Below are positions 27,302 to 38,484 of a stretch of DNA of 64,000 nucleotides, one piece after another. The notes beneath the pieces were generated by a model. That model was given only the letters and a program-made list of their open reading frames with translations. It searched no databases and was not told the origin of the DNA. How positions within the stretch are numbered: the first letter of the stretch is position 1; each line of letters opens with the position of its first letter. The translations under genes and the position numbers were made by a program. Origin of the DNA: Phytophthora vignae f. sp. vignae. Its lineage: Eukaryota; Oomycota; Peronosporomycetes; Peronosporales; Peronosporaceae. The stretch lies in contig JABJUM010000014.1 of the NCBI GenBank assembly GCA_016169955.1, positions 930,001 to 994,000 of the forward strand, in the 5' to 3' direction.

Positions 27302-29545
27302 ATGGCGCGCAACGCTGCGTCTTCCTCCGAGACGGAGAGCGAGCCGCCCGAGCAATTAACGCCCGCTTCGTCTTCGTCTCCTCCTCCGTCTTCTTCTCTG
27401 GGCAAGCGCGCGCAGGACGACGCACTGAATTCCGCAGACAGCAAGAAGCCGCGAGCGCGAAAGGCCAAAGACGACCCCAAGCGCCGGAAGACCGACGACG
27501 AAGCGGCGGAATCAGAGGCGCTGGCAGCAGCATCTGATCCCAAAGATGCGCAGGAAGTGCCGATACTGGACCCAGCAGATGCAGCGCAAGCGGCTGCTGC
27601 GGCTTCCGCTGTGCTCGGAGATGCCGCGCAGCCTGTGGAGATGGTGATCACGTCGGAGGAGGCGGCGGGTCTCAACGCTGCAGTGGCAGCAGCTGCTGTG
27701 GAGCCGCCGCAGGTCCAGGAACAGGTGCAGGCCCCAGTGCAGGCTCAAGCTCAGGCGCCACCGCCCAAGCCCAAGAAGGGACGACGCGTGCGCAAGACCA
27801 ACCTGGAGAAGATGGAGATCCTGGCCTACGTGGACCAGGGAGGCTCGCAGGGCGCGGCGGCGGAGAAGTTCGGCGTGTCGCGCACGGCCGTGACCAAGAT
27901 GGTGAAGGAGCGCGCGGCCATCTCGGCGCAAGCGCTCGTGGAGAGCGCCACGAGCAGTCGGAAGGTGCTGCAGTACCAGCACAAGCTGAGCGTGATCGAG
28001 GACATGCTGTACAAGTGGCAGATGCAGATCGAGCTGGACGCGCCGGCGCTCAAGATCACGGGGGATCTACTGCAGTCCAAGGCCATGGAGTTCCGGAACA
28101 AGATCCTGGCGGACTACAGCAGCGAGCTGTCGGACGAAGTCGTCATGTCGCTCACGGACTTCAAGGCGTCGAACGGGTGGTTGCATCGGTACATGCAGCG
28201 TCGCAGCATGCGCTCGCTGCCCAAGCAGCACGGCCAAGCGGGAGTCGCGTCGCTCATGACGGACAGAATGACGAACGACCAGCGCGTTCAGAAGATACGC
28301 GACCTGCTGTTGACGGTGTCGCCAAGCTGCATTTGGAACCTGGACGAACTCGCGCTGCGCCATCGGACGACGTCGGCGAGACTGGACTCGGTCGTTAACA
28401 TGGACGTGCGGAGTCTCGAGCGCGTTTCAGTTCTGATGGCGGTGAGTGCTACGGGGGAGAAACTGCACTTGCAAGTGGTTGGCAAGGACCCGAACCCGGA
28501 ATCGTTAAAGGACGTGGACACGCTGTCAACGTATGGAATTCATTATCGGGATCATTGTCGCGCCGCGCAGGACGCCAACACGATAGCAGACTTCATCCAG
28601 GCCATGAATCACGAGGCGACCGTGAGGAAAGAGGTGTGGTATCTGGTGCTGGACAGCTGCACGGCCCACGTCGCCGCCGCTCATGCGCTGAATCCGTCGG
28701 GGTCGTTCCGAAATGGTTTTAGCTTCGACTCCATCGTGCTTCTCTTCTTGCCCCCTGGTCCCTTGGGCGACGCCCAGCCGCTTCACCAAGGTGTCTTCAG
28801 ATGGTTCAAGTCGCAGTTCCGGCGGGAAATGCTTCACACTTTGCTTCACGAGTATGAACAGTGGGCGGAGACGATTAAGAACGAGGGACAGAGCAATGGC
28901 ACAACGGCGAGTGATGGATCTCCGGTGAACGAAGTCTTTGACGTCCACGCGCACACTCATTTGCGGAACGCGATGGGCTGGTTACAGAAGGCGTGGGAAT
29001 CTGTGCCTCCGTCTTTGATTCGACAAGCATGGTCGGCGTGTTTGTTCCTAGGTGCATCGCTCCCTGGAGACGGCGAAGCAAATGATAAAGAAGAAGAGCT
29101 CAAGGCGTACACAGAGCTGCTCGAGCGGCTGACAAAAGTACCAGCGCTTCAGAAGACTCTCGGCCTTGACTTCACCGACAACCCTGGTCAATTCATGGTC
29201 GACCTCGTGGATTTCGACAAGTCCGAGGCGAATGGAACGGATGAGATCGCGAAAGATAACGAGATTGTCATCGAAAGTTTAGCAGCACAGGGGCTACTTC
29301 GTGACACACAGAGAGCGTTGGTGCTGGAAAGTATCAAGAGCGATGACCTGCCGATGCTTACAGTGACTGAGGCCAACTCGAGCGTATCACGGCTACTGCA
29401 CTTTATGTCGCAAGACAGCGACAATTTGTTGACACTGTCGGAGAGGCGAACGGGGCGCGCAAATCTGTTGATTCTGCAGCGTCTGCTGATGAAGGCTCGC
29501 GACAGAGAGCGGGAGAGGGAGGCGACGACGGACTTTACTGTATAG
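27302..29545 (+). CDS. domesticated pogo/CENP-B-like transposase
   Basis: Single exon, 747 residues. About 165 residues of Ala/Pro/Glu-rich sequence with basic clusters (KKPRARKAK) come first. A psq-type helix-turn-helix follows (GGSQGAAAEKFGVSRTAVTKMV), then a CENP-B-like second DNA-binding part (NGWLHRYMQRRSMRS), then a DDE_1 domain. The first two acids are kept in WNLDELALRHR and LVLDSCTAH. The third, normally QPMDQG, reads QPLHQG, so the triad is D-D-H and transposition is unlikely. The frame is long and intact, no terminal repeats are evident, and it sits among single-copy genes, so it is probably a host gene with a DNA-binding role. Confidence 0.8.
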   Translation: MARNAASSSETESEPPEQLTPASSSSPPPSSSLGKRAQDDALNSADSKKPRARKAKDDPKRRKTDDEAAESEALAAASDPKDAQEVPILDPADAAQAAAAASAVLGDAAQPVEMVITSEEAAGLNAAVAAAAVEPPQVQEQVQAPVQAQAQAPPPKPKKGRRVRKTNLEKMEILAYVDQGGSQGAAAEKFGVSRTAVTKMVKERAAISAQALVESATSSRKVLQYQHKLSVIEDMLYKWQMQIELDAPALKITGDLLQSKAMEFRNKILADYSSELSDEVVMSLTDFKASNGWLHRYMQRRSMRSLPKQHGQAGVASLMTDRMTNDQRVQKIRDLLLTVSPSCIWNLDELALRHRTTSARLDSVVNMDVRSLERVSVLMAVSATGEKLHLQVVGKDPNPESLKDVDTLSTYGIHYRDHCRAAQDANTIADFIQAMNHEATVRKEVWYLVLDSCTAHVAAAHALNPSGSFRNGFSFDSIVLLFLPPGPLGDAQPLHQGVFRWFKSQFRREMLHTLLHEYEQWAETIKNEGQSNGTTASDGSPVNEVFDVHAHTHLRNAMGWLQKAWESVPPSLIRQAWSACLFLGASLPGDGEANDKEEELKAYTELLERLTKVPALQKTLGLDFTDNPGQFMVDLVDFDKSEANGTDEIAKDNEIVIESLAAQGLLRDTQRALVLESIKSDDLPMLTVTEANSSVSRLLHFMSQDSDNLLTLSERRTGRANLLILQRLLMKARDREREREATTDFTV

Positions 29546-29686
29546 CTACAAAGTCAATCATCATGGTGCCTTCCAGTCGGGTACGTGGGTGTTCAAGGAT
29601 AACATTTGAGGAGGAATACACACGCCTACGTGGCTGCTGTTTTGTGAGGACAACGACAACGGAAGGACTAAATTGACATGATGCTG

Positions 29687-32600
29687 TCAGCTCTCGGCTG
29701 GATCGCCTGCTGCCTGAGCGCCACTACTGCCGTCTTTATTCTTGTGTAGTACAGGGGCCGAGCTAATTCGTGTTACACCCTTCGACTGCGCGCCGCTGCT
29801 TGTGCTGGAAATCGGTGGCAGCTTCTTGCTGTTGGAGGAATGCGACGGACTGGACTCCATCCCACCGGCGCGACCTGCCCACTCGGCTTCTTTGCGAGCC
29901 TGGCGCTTCGCCTCTTCCTGGCGCTTTTTGCGCTCGAGAGCGAGTCGTTCGCGCTGCCGCTTCAACGCTGTTGCCGACAAAGGGCGGCGCGAGAACAACC
30001 GGTTGCTGCTGTCCCGATCGTTCGCGGCGGACGACTTCATGCCGCCATCTCCGCCGATACCTGACAACTTCAGCTTTAGCGCGCTGTTGGGCCCAGCCCC
30101 CGTTGACGCCTGTGCTGGCACTCCAGTAACACGCGCGTCGTCGGCAAAGTCGATCAGGAGGCTTGTGCTGGCGCTGCTGGTGTCTGCCTCCGTCTGCTCT
30201 CTCACGTCCACGACGCACACTGTTTCAACACCGATGAGAGACGCATGTGCCGAGCCCGAGCTTCCAAGTGTTGCAGTACTCGAGATCTGGGCGTTCACAA
30301 TGGCTGCTTGGGATGATGGAGAAGTGGTGCCAAGTGCCTCAATTTTACCCCCGGCGTGCACGTACACGTGCTTGATGCGGTCGTTTCGCTCGAGAGCTTC
30401 AGCCAGCACTTTGATGCCGTCTTTGCCGATCTGATTGTTCCTCAGATCCACTTGACGCAGCCGACACGTCGAAATACAGAGCACGGCTGCAATAGCACGC
30501 GCGCCTTCACTGGAGATCGAGTTGCCTCGTAGCTGAAGCTCACGGACATTGGTCGCGTTGCGGAGAAGCGCCGCGATGGCGTGCACCTCCTCATCACCGA
30601 CACCGCTTTCTGGGAGTTTGAGGATCCCGGATGAAGCCGAACTACGCTCATCGCTATGGTCGGTGGTGGTGATTAATGCACGCGACTTGACCTCGTGAAC
30701 GTAGCGCAGCAGTGTCTTGCGCTTGGCGTCTTCCTCGGTGGTGAGCCGCTCTTGCATCCAGCGGGTTTTGCGCGAAAGGTGCGCGATTTGGTCTTCTTTA
30801 GCAACAAGCTGCTCCTTCACGTCGGCCACCACGTCTTCGCTGGCCAAGATGGTGGTTAGCAGAGCTGCGATACGCTCTACAAGGAGCTGTTTGGTGTTCA
30901 TGCTCTTCTGCGCGCGCTTGAGGAAGACGTTAATACCGACTCGCTCAAGGAAGTCGATGGATTGCTGCTGGGCTTTCGGCGTGAAGTTCGTTCGCTTGGC
31001 CTTGATCAGCAGCAACCCACCATGTGAAGCGCGGCATTCCACAAAGAATCGGCCATTAGCCGCTGCGGCGGCGTCCTCGGGGTGCGTCGGTTCTTGGTTC
31101 CCACGCTGGTGACCTTCCTGTTGGTTGTCCCCATCGACGCCCATCGTCATCGGCACACCGGACTGCTCCATGGCTATCGCCATCTCGGCCATTTTCTTCT
31201 GAGTAGCCTCGAACTTGATCGCTTGGGCGTCGAGTTCGTCCTGCTTACAACGGAGAGCTTCGGTCACAACGCGGTTACTCTCAGCTGTCGCGTGGAGCTT
31301 GTGAGCGAGCTCGGCTCCTTTCTCCTGCAAGGTCGTGAGCTGCGCCTGGAGCTTTTTCGTCTCCTCCTTGCTCACGATCTTGGCCTCCTCGTCGGCCTGC
31401 ATCTTGTTGAGCAGGAAGGCCACTCGAGAGCTCATGGTCTTGATCTTCTCCTCGAGCTGCTTGCGCTCGTCGGCCTCTTTGAGCTTCGCCTTGACTTCGT
31501 CACTGCACCGCAAGGACAGCTGCGCGTTGTGCTTCTTGAGCGCCTGGAGCTGCTCCAGCAACACCTTCTTGTCCAGTTCAGACTTGACGCGAGCTTTGCC
31601 CTCCTGGGTCCCCTCCTTCAGCAGCCGAGCGTTCTTCTTCTTGAGTGCAAGCAGCTCCAGCTCCTTCTGTTTGAGACCGTCGATCGCCTTGGTCTTGCCC
31701 AGTTCGGCCAGTTTGAGTCGCTCCAGCAACTGGAAGACCTTCTCAGCCATCTCACGGAGCTGATCGGCGGAGTCTCGGTTCTCCGCCTCCATGCGCGAGC
31801 GCTCCTGCTCAGCCTTGTCGAAGCGCGTCTGCAGCTCCTGCTTGTCTCGCTGGAGATTCCCGTTCTCGATGAAGAAGTTCTTGTTGGCATCGATCTGCGC
31901 GCGCTTGGCCTTGGCTTCAAGCTGCACCTGCGTTTCCAGCTCCTGGTTGCGAGCGTGGAGCTTCCGCGCCTTCTCTTCAGCTGAAGCGAGTTGGTCGTCG
32001 CTCTGTCGTTTGGCTTCCTCGAGTTGCTGGAGCTTCTCTAGAAGCTGGTACTGCTTCTCCTTGCGGACGCGAAGCTGTTCCTGCAGCGCCTCAAGCTCTA
32101 CCTGTGTCTTCATCTTGAGCTCGACGTTGCACGCGCGCAGCTGATCGCTCTCGTTCCGTAGTAGACGCACTTCTTCAGCTCGCATCTGACCCTCGCGTGT
32201 GGCTCGCGTAGCTATTTCTTCGTGAGTCTTGGCAGACGCCAAGAGCGAAGCGTATCGAGTCTCCAGTGCCTCCAAATCCGACTTCAACGCTGTTGTCCGA
32301 GTAGCCAGCGACGCGCTCTGCGCTTCTTCATGCTCGAGCAGACGTAGAAGCTCAGTGTTGTGGTCTGTCAGAACGCGCACTTGCGTCTCGCGCTCCTCAA
32401 TGCCAGTCTACCAAAGCGATCAGTTAGAGGTCATCAAGACCTACCTATAAAATTCAGGCGCGCGACGGACCTGAGCTTTGATGAGCGTGGTCTCGGCAGC
32501 GCGCGCTTTGCTCTGCAGCTCAAAGTTCTGGTCCCGCAGGCTGCGGTTCTCCTCTTCGAGGCGGAGCTTGAGCATCTTCAGCGTGCCGATCTCGTCGTCC

Positions 32601-32854
32601 ATTGCGTTGAGCGAGGTCAACAGCTGCGCGTTTTGGCTGCCGAGGATCTTCATCTGCTCGTCCTTCATGGCGAGCGCCTCGGCCGCGCGCGTCTCCTTGG
32701 TGCCTTTCTGGGTCATGGACGACACCATGCCCGCTGCGTCGGGGCCCGAACGCTACAGAGAATCACTTTGAATTAGGTCGAAGTCGAGTACAGTCACTGC
32801 AAGGATGGGACGACTTCGCACCTCCAAGCCCGACCGCAGGGGCGACTGGCTCAT
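29687..32854 (-). CDS. long coiled-coil protein with C-terminal LRRs
   Basis: Three exons: 32854-32822, 32752-32471 and 32407-29687, GT-AG introns of 69 and 63 bp, about 1011 residues. Residues about 30-520 are nearly continuous coiled coil. A compact domain follows (FFVECRASHGGLLLIKAK...DFLERVGINVFLKRA), then more coiled coil, then about three ribonuclease-inhibitor-type leucine-rich repeats (VRELQLRGNSISSEGARAIA and RLRQVDLRNNQIGKDGIKVL). The C-terminus is basic and serine-rich. This layout is common in axonemal and basal-body proteins, and other flagellar genes occur in the window, but no specific family is recognised. Confidence 0.78.
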
Positions 32855-32991
32855 GGTTGTTGATGTGCGCCAGGCTGCAAGCAGCAAGGAGAACACTTGT
32901 GGCGGCGCTCTGCTGATCCGCAGCAGCCTAATCATAGATCTGCGTTCGTCTAATTTGGTCACTACAGTATAAAGCACTTCAACGTCGCCCA

Positions 32992-32996
32992 CCAAT
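32992..32996 (+). promoter_or_regulatory. CCAAT box
   Basis: CCAAT about 140 bp upstream of the coiled-coil/LRR gene start, within ACCAATCACC. Confidence 0.35.
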
Positions 32997-33142
32997 CACC
33001 ATCAGTCACTTTGGTGTCCTGCTGATACAATGCCTTACCGGTACAGAACTCTGCCTGAGTACCGAACGCCTGATATATATAAGGGCTCTAGGTTTATAAA
33101 GTGATCTCAGCGTTACCATAGAAAAGACTGTACTGAATTAGT

Positions 33143-33514
33143 TTAGTTTAGAAGGACTTCGAGGCTTGCTTTGTTAATCAAGCCCAAGCGAAGCCAGAAG
33201 TGCTGAATTGATTCAGCGCTGACCTTTGACCAAACGTGTTCGCGCCACATCAGTGCGGTTAGTAGCTCTACTTTGAAAGGACTATCCGCTCCCTCACCTA
33301 ATTGATCTAGTGCATGCATCATCTTTTCAAAAAGCACATACCTTTTGATGAAGTAGATTATCCCATGGTCCATTGACTGAAAATGTGAAAGTGAAAAGGT
33401 AATGCATAGAAGACCGCACAGGCAATCAAAAGCGCGCCAATTTTCAACTGCACAGCTTAGTACTTTTGGCCAAACAAAGGTATAGTGGATTTTTACATCA
33501 GTACCTTTGCCCAT
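33143..33514 (-). pseudogene. pogo/Tigger transposase fragment
   Basis: A short open stretch encodes SMDHGIIYFIKRYVLFEKMM followed by about 60 residues including WSKVSAESIQHFWLRLGL. This matches the end of a pogo-type DDE_1 domain: the MDxG motif with the third catalytic Asp, then the W-x-V-x-x-x-S-I-x-x-x-W helix. A TTTTCAG acceptor-like site directly precedes S-M-D, so it may be the last exon of a former gene. No upstream domains were found. It is unrelated in detail to the domesticated gene at 27302, which has His at this Asp. Confidence 0.6.
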
Positions 33515-33559
33515 CTCCGTTCGACCAGTCGTTGGACCTTGAAGTATTAGTTATATGAG

Positions 33560-34168
33560 GTTATGTATTGTATACCCGTTCGGTATTTAGGCAGATTTCT
33601 GTATCACCCGGTCTCCATAGTACACTGTACGATGTAGCGGGAAATTGCTCTGGAGACGACTTTTCCGTTTGCGTGACGCGCACGAAAGAGAGATAAAAGT
33701 GGCGCCCACTGGTTGTCGCTCGCCCCAGCAAAATCAAGCTGCGTTTCGACGCTTGCAGCGCCGGACCCGCGTCTCTGACAGGCAGACAGACACGCCGGAA
33801 GCGGCTGCAAAGCGCGAAAACCACACGAAGCAATCACTTGCTGTTGCATTTTGCTGTTCGAACTGACCAGCAATGACCTCAGAGGTCGTCGGACCGAGGA
33901 GTTGCTCGCTGTGCGGCGGCATGGTTGCGGCGTTCGGCCCGCTGTTTGCCCCTTCGAAATGGCTACAGTATTGCCAGAATTGGTGCCAGTATTAGTTTAT
34001 GAAGGTTGTTGAGCTGATGTCATCAAATCCCACGCGTGTCAAAGTTGGACCATTTGTGTCTATTTGGGGGAATCATCACGCGAATCGGTTTATGATCCCC
34101 TGCAGGTGTGTCGCGCGGGAGGACAGTCTCGTGTACGAGGGGCAATCCAGCGGCCCGCGCGCACGTTG
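33560..34168. other. intergenic, no gene seen
   Basis: About 600 bp between the pogo fragment and the Mutator-type MITE, without supported features. Confidence 0.4.
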
Positions 34169-34177
34169 CTGTCTAAC

Positions 34178-34542
34178 GAGATAAGGTAAATCGCACAGAC
34201 GAAAAAGTGAAATCCACAGATTGTGAAAATATGTGACAAGTAGTGATCTTAATAGAAGGCGGTAGTGAGCGGTTGCGAGGAGCGTAGCCGCAGCAAACCC
34301 GCGCGGGGTGCCCGCGAAGCAGGGCCGCGCGGTATTTGCGGAGGCGGGCCCAGCGACGAGCATTCCAGCGAACGGATCCGTTGCCGCACACTCGGAGTTA
34401 GTTTTCTTTATGCGGGGGTCTGGGGGTGCAACCCCCAGCACACCTTTAATAGAGGGCGGCGGAAGGTATATCGGTTTATCTGTGCGGTTCCCCTTCAGAT
34501 CTGTGGATTTCCCTGTTCTGTCTGTGCGATTCTACCGTTCTC
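34178..34542. mobile_element. Mutator-like MITE with 9-bp target duplication
   Basis: A perfect 9-bp direct repeat CTGTCTAAC (34169-34177 and 34543-34551) flanks a 365-bp element. Its ends are imperfect inverted repeats of about 50 bp. Left begins GAGATAAGG and right, reversed, GAGAACGGTAG; both continue into AATCGCACAGAC and later GAAATCCACAGAT. A 9-bp duplication and GAGA-type ends are diagnostic of Mutator-like elements. The interior contains a hairpin, CTGGGGGTGCAACCCCCAG (34420-34438), and shares about 100 bp with a second copy near 38.5 kb. No transposase is encoded. Confidence 0.75.
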
Positions 34543-34820
34543 CTGTCTAACGGGATTCCCGCGTCAGGTCACCCCTTTGGTTTTGCCCCGGCACAGCAAT
34601 TCAGGTGCGAGGCCCGCTGCGTATGACAGCAACGAAGCGAAGCCATGCCACCCTTCACACGGTTGAAGCTGCTGCCCGCAATCCACTCCAGTGTCCACGG
34701 GCGATTGCGCTGCAATGTCGCTGACGATCAGTGAAAGTATCTTGTGGACATGAGCAGCGGCACGTACGTGCACCACCGCTTCATTCTCCGACTTGCCAGA
34801 GCCCTCGACAGGTCACCACC

Positions 34821-35408
34821 ATGCAGCCAAGTGAGGATGACCGGCGATTCTATTGCCCCGTGGAGCAGTGCGGCCGTAGGTTCAACCGCAAGTACACGCT
34901 CACCGAGCACATGAAGACACACACAGGGGACAAGCCTCACGTCTGCCGAGCCCCCGAGTGTGGTAGGAGATTCGCCACGTCAAGCAACCTCGCGCGGCAT
35001 ATGCGTCTGCACGGCCCGCTGCCGCTGGTTAAGTGCCCGCGCGACGGCTGCTCGCGCTCCTTCTTGAGCGACGTGCAGCTAGCCAAGCACCTGAAGCAAC
35101 ACGACGCGCCGCGAACGCACCCGTGCAAAGTGGCGGGGTGCAACAAAGTATTCACCACCACCGGCAACTTGAACCGGCATCTCAAGAAGCACTTGACGGA
35201 CGGCAAGCGCGAGCAGCTCGCGTGCTCGTCGCTCGCGAGCTGGGGCATTCCTCGGAGGTTGAGCCCCACGGGCGTGGAGCAGGACTACTCGACAGGCGTG
35301 AGCGCTGATGTTATGATGGACGTGACCCCTGCCCCGATTGACCGGCCGTGTGACGAGCCCTGGAGCCCGGAGACGCTCGAAATTCTCGGGCACATGTTGC
35401 TGAGTTGA
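34821..35408 (+). CDS. C2H2 zinc-finger protein, cluster member 1
   Basis: 195 residues with four C-x4-C-x12-H-x3-H fingers at about 12-34, 42-64, 72-94 and 102-124. This makes it a probable sequence-specific DNA-binding protein. It is the most divergent member. Finger 2 reads FATSSNLARH and finger 3 FLSDVQLAKH, where most relatives have FSTSGNLSRH and FPSNNKLEKH. It keeps LSPTGVEQ after the fingers and ends PWSPETLEILGHMLLS. The ATG at 34821 sits in ACCACCATGC; an ATG-equivalent further upstream in frame at 34731 is less likely. Confidence 0.85.
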   Translation: MQPSEDDRRFYCPVEQCGRRFNRKYTLTEHMKTHTGDKPHVCRAPECGRRFATSSNLARHMRLHGPLPLVKCPRDGCSRSFLSDVQLAKHLKQHDAPRTHPCKVAGCNKVFTTTGNLNRHLKKHLTDGKREQLACSSLASWGIPRRLSPTGVEQDYSTGVSADVMMDVTPAPIDRPCDEPWSPETLEILGHMLLS

Positions 35409-36458
35409 GTCATGGAGTGCGTGAGCGTAAAGAAGTTTAAATGCAAGGTCAAGCGTATGTAAATGAATTACACTGTACTGTACAGTGTGCGGTCATACAA
35501 TACTTGGAGGTTGCGCCAACGACAGCTAACAACGAGAAAAGCAGCCAAATGTGCCGTTTTGCTGTTCGAACGCTGAGAGCATCATGCCGAAGAAATGGGT
35601 GCACGGCGCCGACTACCACAAAGTATTGCTGCAGACAGCTTGCACTGCAGTAAGCAAGCAGCGAGCACGAGCACGAGCTCGACTCGCTCGTACTAAATAC
35701 AGTACACGAAGCGCAGACTCACGGAGCCGTCGCCGAGCGGCAGCGGACACGCTACGCTTTCCTGTATCGGCTGGTGGTTTGCGCCGCGCTCCAGTGGACA
35801 TGCTGTGCAGCATCATACACTCGCCACTGGGCCATGGCCCATGCGCGGCGCATTCGTAAGCGCTGGTGTTTTCATTAGCCGGTCGAGTTGAACTCCGCTT
35901 GGATTTTCTAACCTGTGACGGCGCTGTGACGGGCCCAGTCCCTGCGCGCGGATACCCGCGCCATGAATCCGCGGTCGAGTCGGTCCAAAAAGCGGAGCCC
36001 GTGCTCGCGGCGTGCGATCTGCCGGTCACACGAGGCGGGTCATGAATGTTGTGTGAGCAGCTCGAGCAATTTTGCGCGCGGCAGATGGCCAGCTGGGAGA
36101 GCAGGGACGGAGGCGCAGCACACTCAGCGACTGTATGGGCTGATGACCTGAGGCAGCTTTCGCTCGCATAGCCGCCACTGGCGAGCAGGCAAATCGCCGA
36201 GGCAGAATCGCGTAAGACATCCATCACGCTGCGCGTCCACAGCCGGCGAAAGGCCGGGTCTCCGATTGCGCGCGTCTCCAGGCTGGGTTCGAAGGGGACA
36301 GTACCGCAGCGTCAGCATCGGCGCTTTCGAACAGCTTGCTTCGTCGGTCTCATTCCTCAACCTGCCCAACACTAGCAACAACAACAACAACAACAGACAG
36401 CGAGCGCCATAGCTTCAGCTCCTACTACTGCTACCAGCTACACAACAACAGCTCGAAC
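35409..36458. other. spacer between zinc-finger genes 1 and 2
   Basis: About 1 kb. It contains the leader of the second gene with a CAA microsatellite near 36372-36395. No other gene is supported. Confidence 0.4.
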
Positions 36459-37157
36459 ATGCAGGCCATCCAGCTCGATCGCATCGTGATCCCGACGGAC
36501 ACCACGACCCCCAAGCAGAACAGCAGCAGCAACAGCAGCAGGGCCTTCCAGTGCCCCGACGTCCGCTGCGGACGCCGCTTCAACCGCAAGTACACGCTCA
36601 CGGAGCACATGAAGACCCACACGGGCGAGCGCCCGCACGTGTGCCGCGCGCGCGGCTGCGGCAAGCGCTTCAGCACGTCGGGCAACCTCTCGCGCCACAT
36701 GCGCCTCCACGGCGCCATCGAGCCCGTGCACTGCCCCGTGAGCGGCTGCACGTGCAAGTTCATGAGCGACATCAAGCTGGCCAAGCACATGCGCTCGCAC
36801 TACGTGCCCCGGACACACACGTGCCGGGTGCCGGACTGCGGCAAGTCGTTCAGCACCACGGGCAACCTGAACCGCCACCTCAAGAACCAGCACACGGAGC
36901 AGGAGCGCGAGAAGTACAAGGCGCCCGCCCCGGCGTCTCCCACGTTGAGCTCCATGTGCAGCACCCCGACCGGCCAGAAGTGCTCGACCCCCTCGCGCGA
37001 GAGCCCCACGGGCATCGATCAGGAGTGGAGCAACAACGCCTGGGACCTCGCCTCCGAGGAGAGCGACGTCGAGCTGCCGGAGCCCTTCGAGACCGCGTGC
37101 ACCATGCCGTGGACGCCCGAGATGCTCGACATCCTGTCGCGGATCCTCCTCGACTAA
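36459..37157 (+). CDS. C2H2 zinc-finger protein, cluster member 2
   Basis: 232 residues, four fingers at about 32-54, 62-84, 92-114 and 122-145. Fingers 1, 2 and 4 (FNRKYTLTEH, FSTSGNLSRH, FSTTGNLNRH) are the cluster standard, while finger 3 is FMSDIKLAKH as in member 1, marking these two plus-strand genes as a sub-pair. ESPTGIDQEW follows the fingers, and the protein ends MPWTPEMLDILSRILLD. An in-frame upstream ATG at 36336 would add a low-complexity Thr/Ser leader and is judged 5' UTR. Confidence 0.87.
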   Translation: MQAIQLDRIVIPTDTTTPKQNSSSNSSRAFQCPDVRCGRRFNRKYTLTEHMKTHTGERPHVCRARGCGKRFSTSGNLSRHMRLHGAIEPVHCPVSGCTCKFMSDIKLAKHMRSHYVPRTHTCRVPDCGKSFSTTGNLNRHLKNQHTEQEREKYKAPAPASPTLSSMCSTPTGQKCSTPSRESPTGIDQEWSNNAWDLASEESDVELPEPFETACTMPWTPEMLDILSRILLD

Positions 37158-38099
37158 GCGAGCGTGTAAAACGACTTAGCAGATAGTGTAAAGTAATTTA
37201 ACCCGAATCGACACTTTGACAACCACCACCAGCACGGTACATGTACTGTATCGGTCGATGTCTTGATGAGTTAGCTGCGTTCATCACGGCATCCGTAGGC
37301 TGGCACCGCACCGTGGAGCCACGGTACATGTACAGACACATAAAGACATCAATGCTGCCACATTGCGACCAAAGCTACGGAGCAAGCAACTAGTTGCTGC
37401 GCGTTACAGCTTTATGTAGCTGCGCAACAGCTGAGGTTGACTTTAATCGCACAGCTGCATCGCTTGAAGGGCAGCAATGGCAAAGAGACCGACACCTAGG
37501 GCCGCGTGCGGGGGCCTATATTGGTCTGTACCTTTACGAGATTCATGCTCATGAGAAGACATACCTTGGAGTCCGAGCTCCTGGCCCGAGGAAGACGCAC
37601 TGTTCCAGTCACATATTTACGCTGTCGCCAAGACTTAGCGACACACTTTTATCCATGGTGGCTACCTTACAGGAATCCTATAGAGAGAGGGGCCGTACAC
37701 ATGCAGACAAACCTCGAGTGACGACCAAATGGAGAACCAGAGCGAGTGCTCGAACAGCTCGGCCGACGAAGGTTTAGATTGCAACAGCATTCAGTACTGC
37801 AGCAAACTACACAGCAATCCAAAGTCAGTAAACTGCAGTAGCTCAAGGTATGCGTACATGTACGCATATGCATTTCAGCTCAACCTGGTGAGTCTCACCG
37901 TGAGACGCTCTTGTGACAAGGTTGCTTGTACATGTACCTTGCCGAGGTATGCTTCCAAGTGCACCCCCAACACTAACTCTGAGAGGTAGCACTGCTAGGC
38001 TAGCAGTGCTAGCAGAGGGTAACAGCATTACAAAAACCTCTTGCATACCTGTCAGGGCCGCCGATTATGGCATTTTTATTTATGTAAGTGAAGCTGGCT

Positions 38100-38294
38100 C
38101 ATAAATAATGGTAGGCCAGAGAGAAAGAAGAGAACATAAATAATGTCATGCAGAGAATGTGTCTCATAAATAATGATAACATATTATGAATCATGGATTA
38201 CTTAGCGTTTGTATGGATCCATCTAAATTTTAATATTTATTTCTGATAATTGCCCAGTTTCAATTATTGCTAGGACCCCTTGACATAAATAATG
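38100..38294 (+). repeat. four copies of CATAAATAATG
   Basis: Exact 11-bp copies start at 38100, 38135, 38165 and 38284. The surrounding sequence is AT-rich and not otherwise repeated. Confidence 0.7.
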
Positions 38295-38484
38295 TTATGG
38301 CCAAGCGGAAATGGCCTACATACATTATCCATACTTAATTATGGTCATTATTGTTATGGCCATGCTATTTTCGGCGGCCCTGATACCTGTACATGTATGC
38401 GTACAGAAGACGGACCTTGCAGGTCCCGCTGGACAACCAACCAAAAACACCCAAGCAAATCGCGTCCTTCTATTTGGGGTGATT

